Shown in pieces: positions 7,673 through 16,885 of a stretch of DNA of 64,000 nt (within the stretch, counting starts at the first letter, position 1; each line of letters opens with the position of its first letter). The notes beneath the pieces are model-generated. The model saw only the letters and a list, made by a program, of their open reading frames with translations. It ran no database searches and was not told the DNA's origin. Source of the stretch: Pseudomonadota bacterium (GTDB taxonomy: Bacteria; Pseudomonadota; Alphaproteobacteria; Rhizobiales; Hyphomicrobiaceae); assembly GCA_023412805.1 (NCBI GenBank), contig JAEZRM010000149.1, positions 62,001 to 126,000 of the forward strand. The letters are read 5' to 3'. Made by a program: the position numbers and the translations under genes.

Positions 7673-10600
7673 CTACTCGGCTGGTGTCGGCCTCGGTGCG
7701 TGGGCATCGGCGATCGCTGGCGGCGCACCGGCGTGCTTCAGAGGCCGATTGCCCGTGAGCGCGCGAAGCATCACGTAGAAGAGCGGCGTCAGGAAAATGC
7801 CGAAGATCGTGACGCCGATCATGCCCGAGAATACCGCGATGCCCATGGCCTGACGCATTTCCGCACCGGCACCCACCGAGAGCACCAGAGGCACCACGCC
7901 CATGATGAAGGCGAGCGACGTCATGAGGATGGGCCTCAGTCGCAGGCGACTAGCCTCGATCGCAGCCTGCAGCGGCGTGCGCCCCGCGAACTCCAACTCG
8001 CGCGCGAACTCCACCATGAGGATTGCGTTCTTCGCCGATAGTCCGACAAGGACGACGAGGCCGATCTGCGTGAAGACATTGTTGTCGCCGCCGCTTATCC
8101 ACACGCCGGTCAAGGCTGCTAGAAGTCCCATCGGCACGATCATGATGATCGACAGCGGAAGCGTCAGGCTTTCGTAGAGTGCGGCCAGTACGAGAAACAC
8201 GAGCAGCACCGAAAGCGGGAAAATCAGGATGGCGGAATTGCCCGCAAGGATTTCCTGATAGGTCAGCTCCGTCCACTCGAACGCAATGCCCTTCGGTAGT
8301 GTCTCCGCTGCGATGCGTTCTGCCGCTGCCTGTGCCTGACCTGACGAGTAGCCAGGAGCCGGACCGCCGGTTATGTCGGCCGAGAGGAAGCCGTTGTAGC
8401 GCATGGCGCGCTCGGGCCCCGCGGCCTGCTGCACCTTGAGCAGCGCCGAAAGTGGGATCATGTCCCCGGTTCGCGAGCGCACCTTGAGTTGGCCGATATC
8501 ATCGGCGCGCGCGCGAAACGGTGCGTCCGCCTGCACGCGCACGGAGTACGTGCGGCCGAACCGGTTGAAGTCATTGACGTAGAGCGAGCCGAGATAGATC
8601 TGCATGGTCTCGAACACATCGGTCACGGCAACGCCGAGCTGGCGCGCACGCGTCCGGTCGATCTCCGCATAGAGCTGCGGCACGTTCACCTGGTAGCTCG
8701 TGAAGAGACCAGTGATCTCCGGCGCCTGGGCCGCGCGTGCGAGGAACGCATTCTTGGCTGCTTCGAGTTCATCGTATCCGAGACCGACGCGATCCTCGAT
8801 CTGCAGCTTGAAGCCGCCGACCGTGCCGAGGCCCGCGACCGGTGGCGGCGGGAACATGGCGATGAACGCATCCTTGATGCCGGCGTACTGCTGATTGAGC
8901 TGCATCGCGATGGCTGGACCGGCGAGTTCCGGCGAACGGCGCTCCTTGAATGGCTTAAGCGTGGCGAAGACGATGCCCGCGCTCGCGCTGTTGGTGAAGC
9001 CGGCGATCGAAAGGCCGGGGAAGGCCACGGCATTCTCGACACCTGGATGCTTCATCGCGATCTCGCTCATCCGACGAATCACATCTTCCGTTCGGTCGAG
9101 CGTGGCGCCGTCAGGTAGCTGCGCGAAGCCGATCAGATACTGCTTGTCCTGCGCCGGCACGAAGCCCGACGGCACGGCTTTGAGCACGCCGAAGGCCGCG
9201 ATGATCAACGCGAGATAGATGCCGAAGCCCGTAGCCTTGCGCGAGAGCACACCCTTGACGCCGGCCGTATAAGCGTTCGTTCCCCGATGAAAGACAGCAT
9301 TGAAGCCGCGGAACAGCCAACCGAGCGTCATGTCGAGGAAGCACGTCAGCCGGTCCTTCGGCGCATCGTGTCCCTTGAGCAGCAATGCGGCGAGGGCTGG
9401 CGACAGCGTCAGGGAGTTTATCGTCGATATGACTGTAGAGATGGCGATGGTCAGCGCGAACTGACGATAGAACTGGCCGGTGAGGCCTGTGATGAACGCG
9501 AGCGGCACGAACACGGCCACGAGCACGAGGCCGATAGCAATGATCGGCCCCGAGACTTCCTGCATGGCCTTGTATGTTGCCTCGCGCGGCGGGAGCCCTT
9601 CTTCGATGTTGCGTTCGACGTTCTCGACGACGACGATCGCGTCGTCGACGACGATGCCGATCGCGAGCACCAGGCCGAAGAGCGTCAACGCGTTAATGGA
9701 GAATCCGAGCGCGTACATGACCGCGAATGTGCCGACGATCGAGACTGGCACGGCGGCGAGCGGGATGATCGAGGCGCGCCAAGTCTGCAGGAAGAGTACG
9801 ACGACGATCACGACGAGAGCGACGGCTTCGAGTAGCGTCATGACGACGGCCTCGATCGAGGCGCGAACGAATTGCGTCGGGTCGTAGACAATGCCGAAGT
9901 CCACGCCTTCGGGCATGTTCTGCTTGAGTTCGGCCATCGTAGCGCGGACGTTTTCGGAGATCTGCAGTGCGTTCGAGCCGGGCGCCTGGAATATGCCGAG
10001 CCCGACCGCCGATTTGTTGTCGAGCAGCGCGCGCAGTGTATATTCGGCGGCGCCTAGCTCGATGCGAGCGATATCGCGCAAGCGCACGATCTGGCCGTTG
10101 GTGCCTGCCTTGACGACGATGTTGCCGAAGTCCTCTTCCGTCTGAAGACGGCCTTGGGCATTTACCGGGAGCTGCAGGTCGATGTGCGCAGGAGCTGGGG
10201 ACGCGCCGATCACACCGACCGCGGCCTGCACGTTCTGTGCGCGAATTTCATTGACGACGTCTGCTGCCGAAAGTCCGACTTCGGCTGTCTTGGCCGGATC
10301 CAGCCAAATACGCATCGAATAGTCGCCGCCGCCAAAGATTTGCACTTGGCCGACGCCTTCGATGCGCGCGAGCCGATCCCTGACATTGAGTACCGCGTAG
10401 TTGCGCAGGTACGTCATGTCATAGCGATCATTGGGCGAAAGAAGATGCACGACCATGGTGAGGTCGGGCGAGCTTTTCACGGTCGTGATGCCAATGCGGC
10501 GGACCTCTTCCGGGAGACGCGGCTCGGCCTGGCCTACGCGGTTCTGTACGAGCTGTTGCGCCTTGTCGACATCGGTGCCGAGGCGGAAGGTGACCGTCAG

Positions 10601-10873
10601 TGTCATGACGCCGTCAGCCGTCGCCTGGCTGCTCATGTAGAGCATGTCCTCGACGCCGTTGATTTGCTCTTCGAGCGGCGTCGCGACGGTTTCGGCAATG
10701 ACCTTCGGGTTGGCGCCCGGATACTGCGCGCGCACCACAACCGATGGCGGTGCTACCTCGGGATACTCCGAGATTGGCATCACGCGGAGCGCGAGAAGGC
10801 CGGCAAGGAAGATCAGCACCGACAGCACGCCGGCGAAGATCGGTCGATCAATGAAGAATCTGGAGATATTCAT
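7673..10873 (-). CDS. RND multidrug efflux inner-membrane transporter (MexF-like, HAE1)
   Basis: A 1066-residue HAE1-family proton-driven pump, full length. It opens MNISRFFIDRPIFAGVLSV and contains SEYPEVAPPSVVVRAQYPGA, closest in pattern to the MexF branch. The TM4 proton-relay aspartates are in GIVVDDAIVVVENVER and the TM10 lysine in LSAKNAILMVEFARE. The trimer would work with the adaptor encoded 84 bases upstream and an outer-membrane channel. No OprN/OprM-type gene is present here, so the channel is supplied elsewhere. A TetR regulator and operator-like sites lie upstream of the operon. Confidence 0.95.
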   Translation of the reverse strand: MNISRFFIDRPIFAGVLSVLIFLAGLLALRVMPISEYPEVAPPSVVVRAQYPGANPKVIAETVATPLEEQINGVEDMLYMSSQATADGVMTLTVTFRLGTDVDKAQQLVQNRVGQAEPRLPEEVRRIGITTVKSSPDLTMVVHLLSPNDRYDMTYLRNYAVLNVRDRLARIEGVGQVQIFGGGDYSMRIWLDPAKTAEVGLSAADVVNEIRAQNVQAAVGVIGASPAPAHIDLQLPVNAQGRLQTEEDFGNIVVKAGTNGQIVRLRDIARIELGAAEYTLRALLDNKSAVGLGIFQAPGSNALQISENVRATMAELKQNMPEGVDFGIVYDPTQFVRASIEAVVMTLLEAVALVVIVVVLFLQTWRASIIPLAAVPVSIVGTFAVMYALGFSINALTLFGLVLAIGIVVDDAIVVVENVERNIEEGLPPREATYKAMQEVSGPIIAIGLVLVAVFVPLAFITGLTGQFYRQFALTIAISTVISTINSLTLSPALAALLLKGHDAPKDRLTCFLDMTLGWLFRGFNAVFHRGTNAYTAGVKGVLSRKATGFGIYLALIIAAFGVLKAVPSGFVPAQDKQYLIGFAQLPDGATLDRTEDVIRRMSEIAMKHPGVENAVAFPGLSIAGFTNSASAGIVFATLKPFKERRSPELAGPAIAMQLNQQYAGIKDAFIAMFPPPPVAGLGTVGGFKLQIEDRVGLGYDELEAAKNAFLARAAQAPEITGLFTSYQVNVPQLYAEIDRTRARQLGVAVTDVFETMQIYLGSLYVNDFNRFGRTYSVRVQADAPFRARADDIGQLKVRSRTGDMIPLSALLKVQQAAGPERAMRYNGFLSADITGGPAPGYSSGQAQAAAERIAAETLPKGIAFEWTELTYQEILAGNSAILIFPLSVLLVFLVLAALYESLTLPLSIIMIVPMGLLAALTGVWISGGDNNVFTQIGLVVLVGLSAKNAILMVEFARELEFAGRTPLQAAIEASRLRLRPILMTSLAFIMGVVPLVLSVGAGAEMRQAMGIAVFSGMIGVTIFGIFLTPLFYVMLRALTGNRPLKHAGAPPAIADAHAPRPTPAE

Positions 10874-10957
10874 GACTGGCTCGCAGGGAGGGTTGGACCG
10901 CTCCCCGCAGGGCCGGTCAGCAGAAATGATTCGGATCGCTCATCACGATGGGCGGCA

Positions 10958-12223
10958 CTATTGCTGTGTGGGCTTGGGCTCGACTGTGTCGGTCCGCGCA
11001 TCGGCGGACGTCACGCGATCCATGCTGGCGGGCTCCGGCGTAACGACGTCACCCGGTCGCACACGCTGCAGGCCGCTGATGACGATACGCTCACCGGCAC
11101 CGAGGCCGCTGGTCACGATCCGCAGACCATCCGCAATGGCGCCGAGTGTGATCTCGCGATAGGCCGTCTTGTTGCCGTCACCCACGACAATCACGAAGCG
11201 CTTGCTCTGGTCCGTGCCAATGGCGCGCTCGCTCACGGCGACGACCGGCTCATTCCGCGGTTGAGCCATGCGCACGCGCACGAACTGGCCGGGTATCAGA
11301 CGTCCGTCGACGTTGTCGAATACGGCGCGCAGGCGAACAGTGCCACTCGTCGCGTCGACCTGATTGTCGATGAGCTGGAGGCGGCCGGTTGTCCACGCCC
11401 CATTGCTCGCTGGGTTCGAGATTCCGACTTTCACCGTGCCGACTTCAGCGGCGGCATTGGCCTCAGGGCTCAGAGCCGCGAGGATGCGCGATACTGTCGC
11501 TTCATCGGCATTGAAGCTCGCGTAGATCGGATTGACCGAGACGAGCGTGGTCAACACCGGAGCGCCCGGGCCGGCAGCAACGAGATTTCCAACCGTGACC
11601 TCGAGACGTCCGACGCGTCCGGCGACCGGTGCGCGGACTTCCGTATATTCGAGATTGAGGCGCGCGGCCTGAAGCGCAGCCTTGGCGGCCCGCAGTGTGG
11701 CCTCCGCTTCATTGTAGGCGTTCGTGCGCTGGTCCACATCGCGCTCGGAATGGGCGGGGCTGCCGAGGAGGCGGCGTGCGCGTTCGGCCTCCGTGCGCGT
11801 GAAGAGTGCGCGCGCTTCGGCGGATGCCACCTGGGCTTCGAGGCGATCGACTTCGGCAGCGTAGGGTGCCGGATCGATGGTGAAGAGGCGCGCACCTTTC
11901 TCGATCAGTGCGCCTTCGCGGAAGTGCACGTCCTGAACAGTGCCGGCAACGCGCGAGCGTACGTCGACGCGGTCGACGGCCTCCAGGCGGCCGGAGAATT
12001 CGTCCCAGACCACCGCTTGCCGAGGCTCGATCGTCGCAACCGAGACAGGGGGTGGCGGCGGCAACATGGGTGCCAGGCTTTCGCTGTGCCCCGGTGCTGC
12101 AGTGTAAAGAACAGCGGCGGTAGCTGCGCTCGCCGCGACAAGGAAAACCGAGCCCCAGATCCAAGGGCGCCGCAATTTTGCGGACGGCGCAGGCTCCGGC
12201 GCTTCGATGTTGGAATCGCTCAT
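10958..12223 (-). CDS. RND efflux periplasmic adaptor (MexE-like)
   Basis: A 421-residue membrane fusion protein. A single N-terminal membrane anchor (WIWGSVFLVAASAATAAVLY) is followed by a lipoyl half (VVWDEFSGRLEAVDRVDVRS), a coiled-coil hairpin, the second lipoyl half (YTEVRAPVAGRVGRLEVTVG), then beta-barrel and membrane-proximal domains. ATG 12223 is preferred over 12229 because AGGAG sits 6 bases upstream of the former and touches the latter. It bridges the inner-membrane pump to an outer-membrane channel and is the first gene of the two-gene operon. Confidence 0.94.
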   Translation of the reverse strand: MSDSNIEAPEPAPSAKLRRPWIWGSVFLVAASAATAAVLYTAAPGHSESLAPMLPPPPPVSVATIEPRQAVVWDEFSGRLEAVDRVDVRSRVAGTVQDVHFREGALIEKGARLFTIDPAPYAAEVDRLEAQVASAEARALFTRTEAERARRLLGSPAHSERDVDQRTNAYNEAEATLRAAKAALQAARLNLEYTEVRAPVAGRVGRLEVTVGNLVAAGPGAPVLTTLVSVNPIYASFNADEATVSRILAALSPEANAAAEVGTVKVGISNPASNGAWTTGRLQLIDNQVDATSGTVRLRAVFDNVDGRLIPGQFVRVRMAQPRNEPVVAVSERAIGTDQSKRFVIVVGDGNKTAYREITLGAIADGLRIVTSGLGAGERIVISGLQRVRPGDVVTPEPASMDRVTSADARTDTVEPKPTQQ

Positions 12224-12910
12224 GATCATCTCCTGATTCTTTGTTTGTCTCAGGCTTGTTTGAAAGAGCGGCCGTTGCTCAGGCGGTTCCGCTCTCGAAT
12301 TTCTGCCTCTGAACTTGTCCGCTCTGGTTGTCGCTCAGGCTTCGTTGGTCATTTTTCGTTTCATGGTGTTGCGCGTCGCAGTTCGTCTTCCTGGCGCGCT
12401 TCGCTCTTGATCAATCTCTCGTCTTCGAGTGGGTCTGCCATTCAATGAGCCTAGGACGTTCGATGCCATCCACGGCCGACATTGGTCGATAATTTTAGTT
12501 CATGGGGCCATCGAGGTGATTTGCCACCTCGCTTCTTGCTCTCAATCTGCCTGCATCAGGTGTTTGACGAAATCATACGCGAGTTTGTCCGGCTCACCGT
12601 TTGGTTGCGGTCGATAGCCCGATCGCACTCTCGGCTGCCCGCAGCGCGCGTTCAATGACCTGCCGCGTCATGGCCTGGCCGAGCCTGCGGAGCCACAGTC
12701 GGGGGGGGGGCAGAATATCGAGCTGCACCAACGGATTTTTGCGAGCGCAGCGTTTCTCAATTATGGGGGTGCAAGCCATGCCGCACTCGTTAGTCGGCTA
12801 TTTCGTACCGATTGGTAGGTAATGGGTGACAAAGGCGGTGTCAACGCCTATTTGTACCATCAAGTACGGAAATGAAGTATCGCTCGCTGACATGTGAAGG
12901 AGGACGTGCC
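12224..12910. other. Intergenic region between efflux operon and TetR gene
   Basis: No gene can be supported in these 687 bases. A 7-bp hairpin CGAGGTG-N6-CACCTCG lies at 12512-12531 and a run of ten G at 12701-12710. The TetR-proximal end carries inverted-repeat candidates listed separately. The length is unusual for a simple divergent promoter; a decayed gene or a small RNA is possible but not shown. Confidence 0.4.
12806..12817. promoter_or_regulatory. Candidate TetR operator
   Basis: The interrupted inverted repeat TACC-GATT-GGTA lies 93 bases upstream of the TetR start. A second dyad, GTAC-N6-GTAC, is at 12855-12868. Symmetric sites in the region upstream of a TetR gene divergent from an efflux operon are the usual position for autoregulation. 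Assignment is by position and symmetry only. Confidence 0.4.
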
Positions 12911-13501
12911 GTGGCCAAGGGCCGCCCGAGAGAATTCGACCCTGACGAGGCGCTGGACAAGGCCATGATGGTCTTCTGGCAGCAGGGATTCGAGGGCGCT
13001 TCGTTGTCCGATCTTACGGAGGCCATGGGCATCAGCCGGCCGAGCCTTTACGCCGCCTTCGGCAACAAGGAGGAGCTCTTCCGGCGGACGATTATGCGGT
13101 ACGTCGAGATGGGCCCAGCCGTCGAACACCGCGCGGCGCTCGCCGAGCCGACCTCGCGCGCCGTCGTTGGGCGGCTCTTGCGTTACAAGGCCGAAACTTT
13201 GACCGATCCGTGCCATCCGCTGGGGTGCATGGTCGTGCGGGGCGAGTTCTCATGCGGCGAGGCGGCGCAATCCGTGAAGGACGAACTGGCGGCGCTGCGC
13301 TGCAATGGCGAGGCAGAACTCACCGAGCGCTTCGAGCGCGCCAAGGCCGAGGGCGATCTTCCGCAATCGAGCAATCCGGCAGCGCTCGCCCGATACGTTT
13401 CAGCGCTCATCCAGGGTATGTCCGTGCAGGCCTCCGGCGGCGCAACGCAGGAGCAGCTTCTGGACGTCGCGGAGATGGCCGTCGCGTCGTGGCCGTCGTA
13501 G
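12911..13501 (+). CDS. TetR/AcrR-family transcriptional regulator
   Basis: A TetR repressor of about 196 residues. The N-terminal HTH reads ASLSDLTEAMGISRPSLYAA followed by FGNKEELF. The C-terminal ligand domain contains HPLGCMVVRGEFSCG, common in TetR proteins with a TetR_C_16-like or related ligand domain. GTG 12911 (VAKGRPREFD) is chosen because AAGGAGG lies 7 bases upstream; an upstream ATG at 12872 lacks such a site. It is divergent from the MexEF-like operon and is the likely local regulator of it, perhaps also of the paaK pair downstream. Confidence 0.9.
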   Translation: MAKGRPREFDPDEALDKAMMVFWQQGFEGASLSDLTEAMGISRPSLYAAFGNKEELFRRTIMRYVEMGPAVEHRAALAEPTSRAVVGRLLRYKAETLTDPCHPLGCMVVRGEFSCGEAAQSVKDELAALRCNGEAELTERFERAKAEGDLPQSSNPAALARYVSALIQGMSVQASGGATQEQLLDVAEMAVASWPS

Positions 13502-13649
13502 GCTCACGTCGCGTGAAAGCCATCGCACAACTCTCCCTTTTCGATTAGCTTCGACGCGGCAAGCCGACCCTTGCCGCGAAGCACTTTTATCGCGCTGCTC
13601 TGCGGCACGGAGAACAGGCCAATCGTTTTCCCGGGAAGGAGACGATGCC

Positions 13650-14954
13650 ATGTTGCCGCGCGCGGATGCCGTTTCATTTGATGCGATAGAAAGTGCAAGC
13701 GCTGATGAATTGCGCGCCCTGCAGCTTGCACGCCTCAAGGAAACACTCTCGCGGACGTACGCCAATGTCCCGCATTACCGCCGGAAGTTCGATGCCACCG
13801 GCATTCATCCGAGTGATCTGAGATCTCTCGCGGACCTCTCCAAGTTCCCGCTCACGACCAAGGAAGATCTGCGGCAGAATTATCCATTCGGCATGTTCGC
13901 CGTGCCTATGGACAAGATCGCGCGCATTCATGCTTCGAGTGGCACCACGGGCCAGCCGACGGTCGTCGGCTACACGCAGGGCGACGTGCAGACATGGGCC
14001 AGTCTTGTCGCGCGCTCGATCCGAGCCGCCGGCGGGCGGCCGGGCGACAAGATCCACGTGGCGTACGGCTATGGGCTTTTCACGGGCGGCCTCGGTCTGC
14101 ACTACGGCGCCGAGCAACTCGGATGCACGGTCATTCCGGTCGGCGGCGGTTTCACTGAGCGACAGGTTCAGCTGATCGCCGATTTCGAGCCGGACATCAT
14201 TGCGGTGACGCCATCGTATCTCCTCGCCATCGCCGACGAGTTCGATCGCAGGGGCATCAGTGCGCGCGACACGAGCCTGCGTATCGCGATCTGCGGCGCC
14301 GAGCCTTGGACGGATGGCATGCGCGAGGAAATCGAGCGTCGCATGGGCCTGCAGGCCGTCAACATCTACGGGCTCTCCGAGGTCATCGGGCCGGGTGTCG
14401 CGCAAGAGTACGCCGCGAGCAAGGATGGTTTGACGATATGGGAGGACCACTTCCTGCCCGAGATCATCGATCCCGAGACGGGCGCGGTGCTTCCTGACGG
14501 TGAGGAAGGCGAGCTCGTCTTCACCTCGCTCGCCAAGGAAGCCATGCCCATTATCCGCTATCGCACGCGCGATCTGACGCGCCTGCTGCCCGGGACCGGC
14601 CGCGCCATGCGGCGGGTCGAGCGCATCAAAGGCCGCAGCGACGACATGCTCATCATTCGTGGCGTCAATGTCTTCCCTTCGCAGATCGAGAGCGTTCTCG
14701 CGACGATGCCGGACTTCGCGCCACACTACATTCTGGAGATCTCGCGTCCGGCGCAGCTCGACGAGCTCGAAGTCATCGTCGAGACGCGCAACGAGGTGGA
14801 TGCTGAGACCCAGGTGGCCTTCGCGCGCCATGCCGAGCATCTCATCAAGGCGCTGGTTGGCGTGACGAGCGCCGTGCGGGCTGTTTCTCCGGGAATGGTC
14901 GAGCGGTCACAAGGCAAGGCGCGCCGTGTCATCGACAAGCGATCCAAAGGCTAA
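13650..14954 (+). CDS. paaK: Phenylacetate-CoA ligase family protein
   Basis: A 434-residue ANL-superfamily ligase that would make an aryl-acetyl-CoA from ATP, CoA and an arylacetate. The ATP/AMP motif is HASSGTTGQPTVVGYT near residue 95. The PaaK-type region VNIYGLSEVIGPGVAQE and the C-terminal hinge RSDDMLIIRGVNVFPSQIE are intact. Length equals PaaK. ATG 13650 has AAGGAG 9 bases upstream; the frame extends back to 13305 but overlaps the TetR gene. It is followed after 23 bases by a DpgC-like oxygenase. No paaABCDE genes are present, so the product probably goes to that enzyme, and the true substrate may be a substituted phenylacetate. Confidence 0.92.
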   Translation: MLPRADAVSFDAIESASADELRALQLARLKETLSRTYANVPHYRRKFDATGIHPSDLRSLADLSKFPLTTKEDLRQNYPFGMFAVPMDKIARIHASSGTTGQPTVVGYTQGDVQTWASLVARSIRAAGGRPGDKIHVAYGYGLFTGGLGLHYGAEQLGCTVIPVGGGFTERQVQLIADFEPDIIAVTPSYLLAIADEFDRRGISARDTSLRIAICGAEPWTDGMREEIERRMGLQAVNIYGLSEVIGPGVAQEYAASKDGLTIWEDHFLPEIIDPETGAVLPDGEEGELVFTSLAKEAMPIIRYRTRDLTRLLPGTGRAMRRVERIKGRSDDMLIIRGVNVFPSQIESVLATMPDFAPHYILEISRPAQLDELEVIVETRNEVDAETQVAFARHAEHLIKALVGVTSAVRAVSPGMVERSQGKARRVIDKRSKG

Positions 14955-14977
14955 TCGAGAGAAGGAACTGAGCGACC

Positions 14978-16375
14978 ATGAGCAGACCGAGCGTGATCGA
15001 TGTTCTAACCTCTGCCGGCCTGCCATCGCGCGACACGGCAGATTGGACATCGTCAGAGCCACTCGGTACGCAGGATCTTGCATCCGATCGCAACGCTTAC
15101 GGCGCCTATTGGTCGGCTGGCGCGCGCCTGTTGTCAGCGTTACCTAAGAAGCCGGCGCGGAATGCGTCCGAGCAAGCGGCAGCGGAAGCCATTCTTTCGG
15201 CTACGCGTGCGGCGCGTGATCGCTTTTTGGCGGCGAATGCGTGCGCTGTTTACGATGAGCTGACCGCAGGCTGCTCTCGCTTCGTCCGTCTCGAAGATCT
15301 CGTCTATCTGGCAGCCAATATTGTCCCGGGCCTTGTCCCGCCGCGGCATGAGGTAGCGGCCGAATCCGCACTCGACCAGCGCGGCAAGGACGGAATCGAA
15401 ATCGATCAGGGGCTCTTCATCTCGCGCGTTCTCGCGGACGAGCGCACGGGCGCGCACCTCTGTCACGCTATGTTACTGCCGCGCGGTGACAGCGCCGAGC
15501 CTGCGGCCCACTTTGCTGCTGAAGGCAGGCTCGATCTTGGTGCCGTACGCTTAGCGCGGCAAGGCCGTACGATCCATCTTACCGCAGCGCATCCGCGCTT
15601 TCTCAATGCGGAAGACGACACGACGCTCGATGTCATGGAGATCGCGACCGATGTCGCAATCCTGGATCCGGAGAGCGACATCGTCGTCATGCGCGGCGGG
15701 CCAGTCGAGCATCCAAAGTATCGCGATCGCCCCATCTTCGGCGCAGGCATCAATCTCACGCACCTCTATCGGGGTGCTATTCCCTACATCTGGTTTCCGC
15801 GTCGCGAGCTTGGGTATGTGCACAAGATCTTCCGTGGCGTGGCGCGTCCGGACGCACTCCCCGATGATGTCTCGGGCTTTGGTATCGAGAAGCCTTGGGT
15901 TGCTGCCGTCGATACGTTTGCGATCGGCGGCCATTGCCAGATCCTTCTCGTCATGGACTATGTGATTGCCGCCGCTGATGCTTTCATGACGTTGCCGGCG
16001 CGCAAGGAGGGCATCATCCCCGGGCTCGCCAATCTGCGCCTTCCGCGCTTCGTCGGCGATCGCATTGCGCGCCAGGCTATTCAGTACGAGCGTCGATTGC
16101 CGTGTGACTCGCCGGAGGGCCGCCTCATCTGCGACGAGATCGTCGCGCCACAGGATATGGCGGCGAGTATTGAACGCGTGGTCGCGGGTCTTACCAGTGC
16201 CGGGGCGGTCGGCGCGATCGGTAATCGCCGGGCGTTGCGCATAGGCGCAGAATCGATCGACCTCTTCCGCCGTGCCGTCTCGCTCTATGCGCGCGAGCAG
16301 GCATTCTGCCATTTCAGCCCGGCGCTGATTGCCAATCTCGAGCGCAATTGGGATGCGCAGAACCGCAAGCGGTGA
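14978..16375 (+). CDS. DpgC-like cofactor-independent arylacetyl-CoA dioxygenase
   Basis: A 465-residue crotonase-fold protein with a long N-terminal helical part, as in DpgC, the (3,5-dihydroxyphenyl)acetyl-CoA 1,2-dioxygenase of glycopeptide antibiotic biosynthesis. Diagnostic blocks are HPRFLNAEDDTTLDVMEIA, GAGINLTHLYRGAIP, RRELGYVHKIFRG, EKPWVAAVDTFAIGGHCQ and ARKEGIIPGLANLRLPRFVG. DpgC uses O2 without metal or flavin and releases an arylglyoxylate. Coupling to a PaaK-type ligase 23 bases upstream gives a plausible two-step route from arylacetate to arylglyoxylate. Whether this protein is an oxygenase, a hydratase or a thioesterase-like homologue needs assay. Confidence 0.85.
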   Translation: MSRPSVIDVLTSAGLPSRDTADWTSSEPLGTQDLASDRNAYGAYWSAGARLLSALPKKPARNASEQAAAEAILSATRAARDRFLAANACAVYDELTAGCSRFVRLEDLVYLAANIVPGLVPPRHEVAAESALDQRGKDGIEIDQGLFISRVLADERTGAHLCHAMLLPRGDSAEPAAHFAAEGRLDLGAVRLARQGRTIHLTAAHPRFLNAEDDTTLDVMEIATDVAILDPESDIVVMRGGPVEHPKYRDRPIFGAGINLTHLYRGAIPYIWFPRRELGYVHKIFRGVARPDALPDDVSGFGIEKPWVAAVDTFAIGGHCQILLVMDYVIAAADAFMTLPARKEGIIPGLANLRLPRFVGDRIARQAIQYERRLPCDSPEGRLICDEIVAPQDMAASIERVVAGLTSAGAVGAIGNRRALRIGAESIDLFRRAVSLYAREQAFCHFSPALIANLERNWDAQNRKR

Positions 16376-16381
16376 GCGCAC

Positions 16382-16756
16382 TCATTCGCGCGGCGGCGGG
16401 CGATCGGGGCGCGTGAGGATGAAGGTCGCGGCGCCGCACATGGCGACGGCTTGCGCGAGAAGAATCCAACCGGAAAGCCCAGCGACGAAACTCACTGCAA
16501 GCGTCGCGACCATGACAGCAATAGCCATGATCTTTGCCCGCCGGTCGATAGCGCCGTAGCGGTTCCAATCGTCGATAGGAGGTCCGAGGCGGGGATGCGT
16601 TACGAGCCACGCATGAAGGCGCGGCGATGAGCGTGCGAAGGCGAATGCGGCAAGCAGTAGGAACGGCGTCGTCGGCACCAGCGGCAGTATGGCGCCGGCA
16701 ATGCCGCAGGCCGTCGATACCACGCCCAATATCAGCCAAAGCACGCGCGTCGCCAA
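16382..16756 (-). CDS. DUF454 (YbaN-like) inner-membrane protein
   Basis: A 124-residue protein with about three to four membrane helices: WLILGVVSTACGIAGAILPL, FLLLAAFAFARSS, and two helices after DRRAKIMAIAVM. The block LPLVPTTPFLLLAAFAFARSS followed by HPRLGPPIDDW is the DUF454/YbaN signature. The start codon is a TTG with GGAG 9 bases upstream. It is divergent from a truncated haemoglobin, and its stop is 6 bases from the stop of the convergent DpgC-like gene. Biochemical function is unknown. Confidence 0.85.
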   Translation of the reverse strand: MATRVLWLILGVVSTACGIAGAILPLVPTTPFLLLAAFAFARSSPRLHAWLVTHPRLGPPIDDWNRYGAIDRRAKIMAIAVMVATLAVSFVAGLSGWILLAQAVAMCGAATFILTRPDRPPPRE

Positions 16757-16858
16757 AGGTGATCACTCCAGAACGCTGGGCGCGAAAGCAGGCCGTGAGG
16801 CGCATGGTCGCTGCGCGCGAATAGGTATTGTGAAGGCCGATTATACTTGATGAATATG

Positions 16859-16874
16859 AGTCGCAATTGCGACT
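16859..16874. promoter_or_regulatory. Perfect 16-bp palindrome upstream of the haemoglobin gene
   Basis: AGTCGCAATTGCGACT is self-complementary over all 16 bases and ends 11 bases before the haemoglobin start codon. It lies in the divergent promoter shared with the DUF454 gene. Its position over the ribosome site suggests an operator for a dimeric repressor, possibly iron- or nitric-oxide-linked given the haemoglobin. The regulator is not in the window. Confidence 0.5.
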
Positions 16875-16885
16875 TAGAGGACGAT

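Noticed and set aside
10154..12448. A 764-codon plus-strand open frame opposite the MexEF-like genes
   Set aside because: It has no recognisable domain, spans two well-defined minus-strand genes and their promoter, and is a GC-driven shadow.
12594..12779. A 61-codon minus-strand frame with a helical C-terminus in the efflux/TetR gap
   Set aside because: It crosses the run of ten G, has no ribosome site and no recognisable family; a gene remnant cannot be shown.
13674..14840. A 388-codon minus-strand frame opposite the PaaK-type ligase
   Set aside because: Composition is typical of an antisense shadow and the ligase frame is unambiguous.
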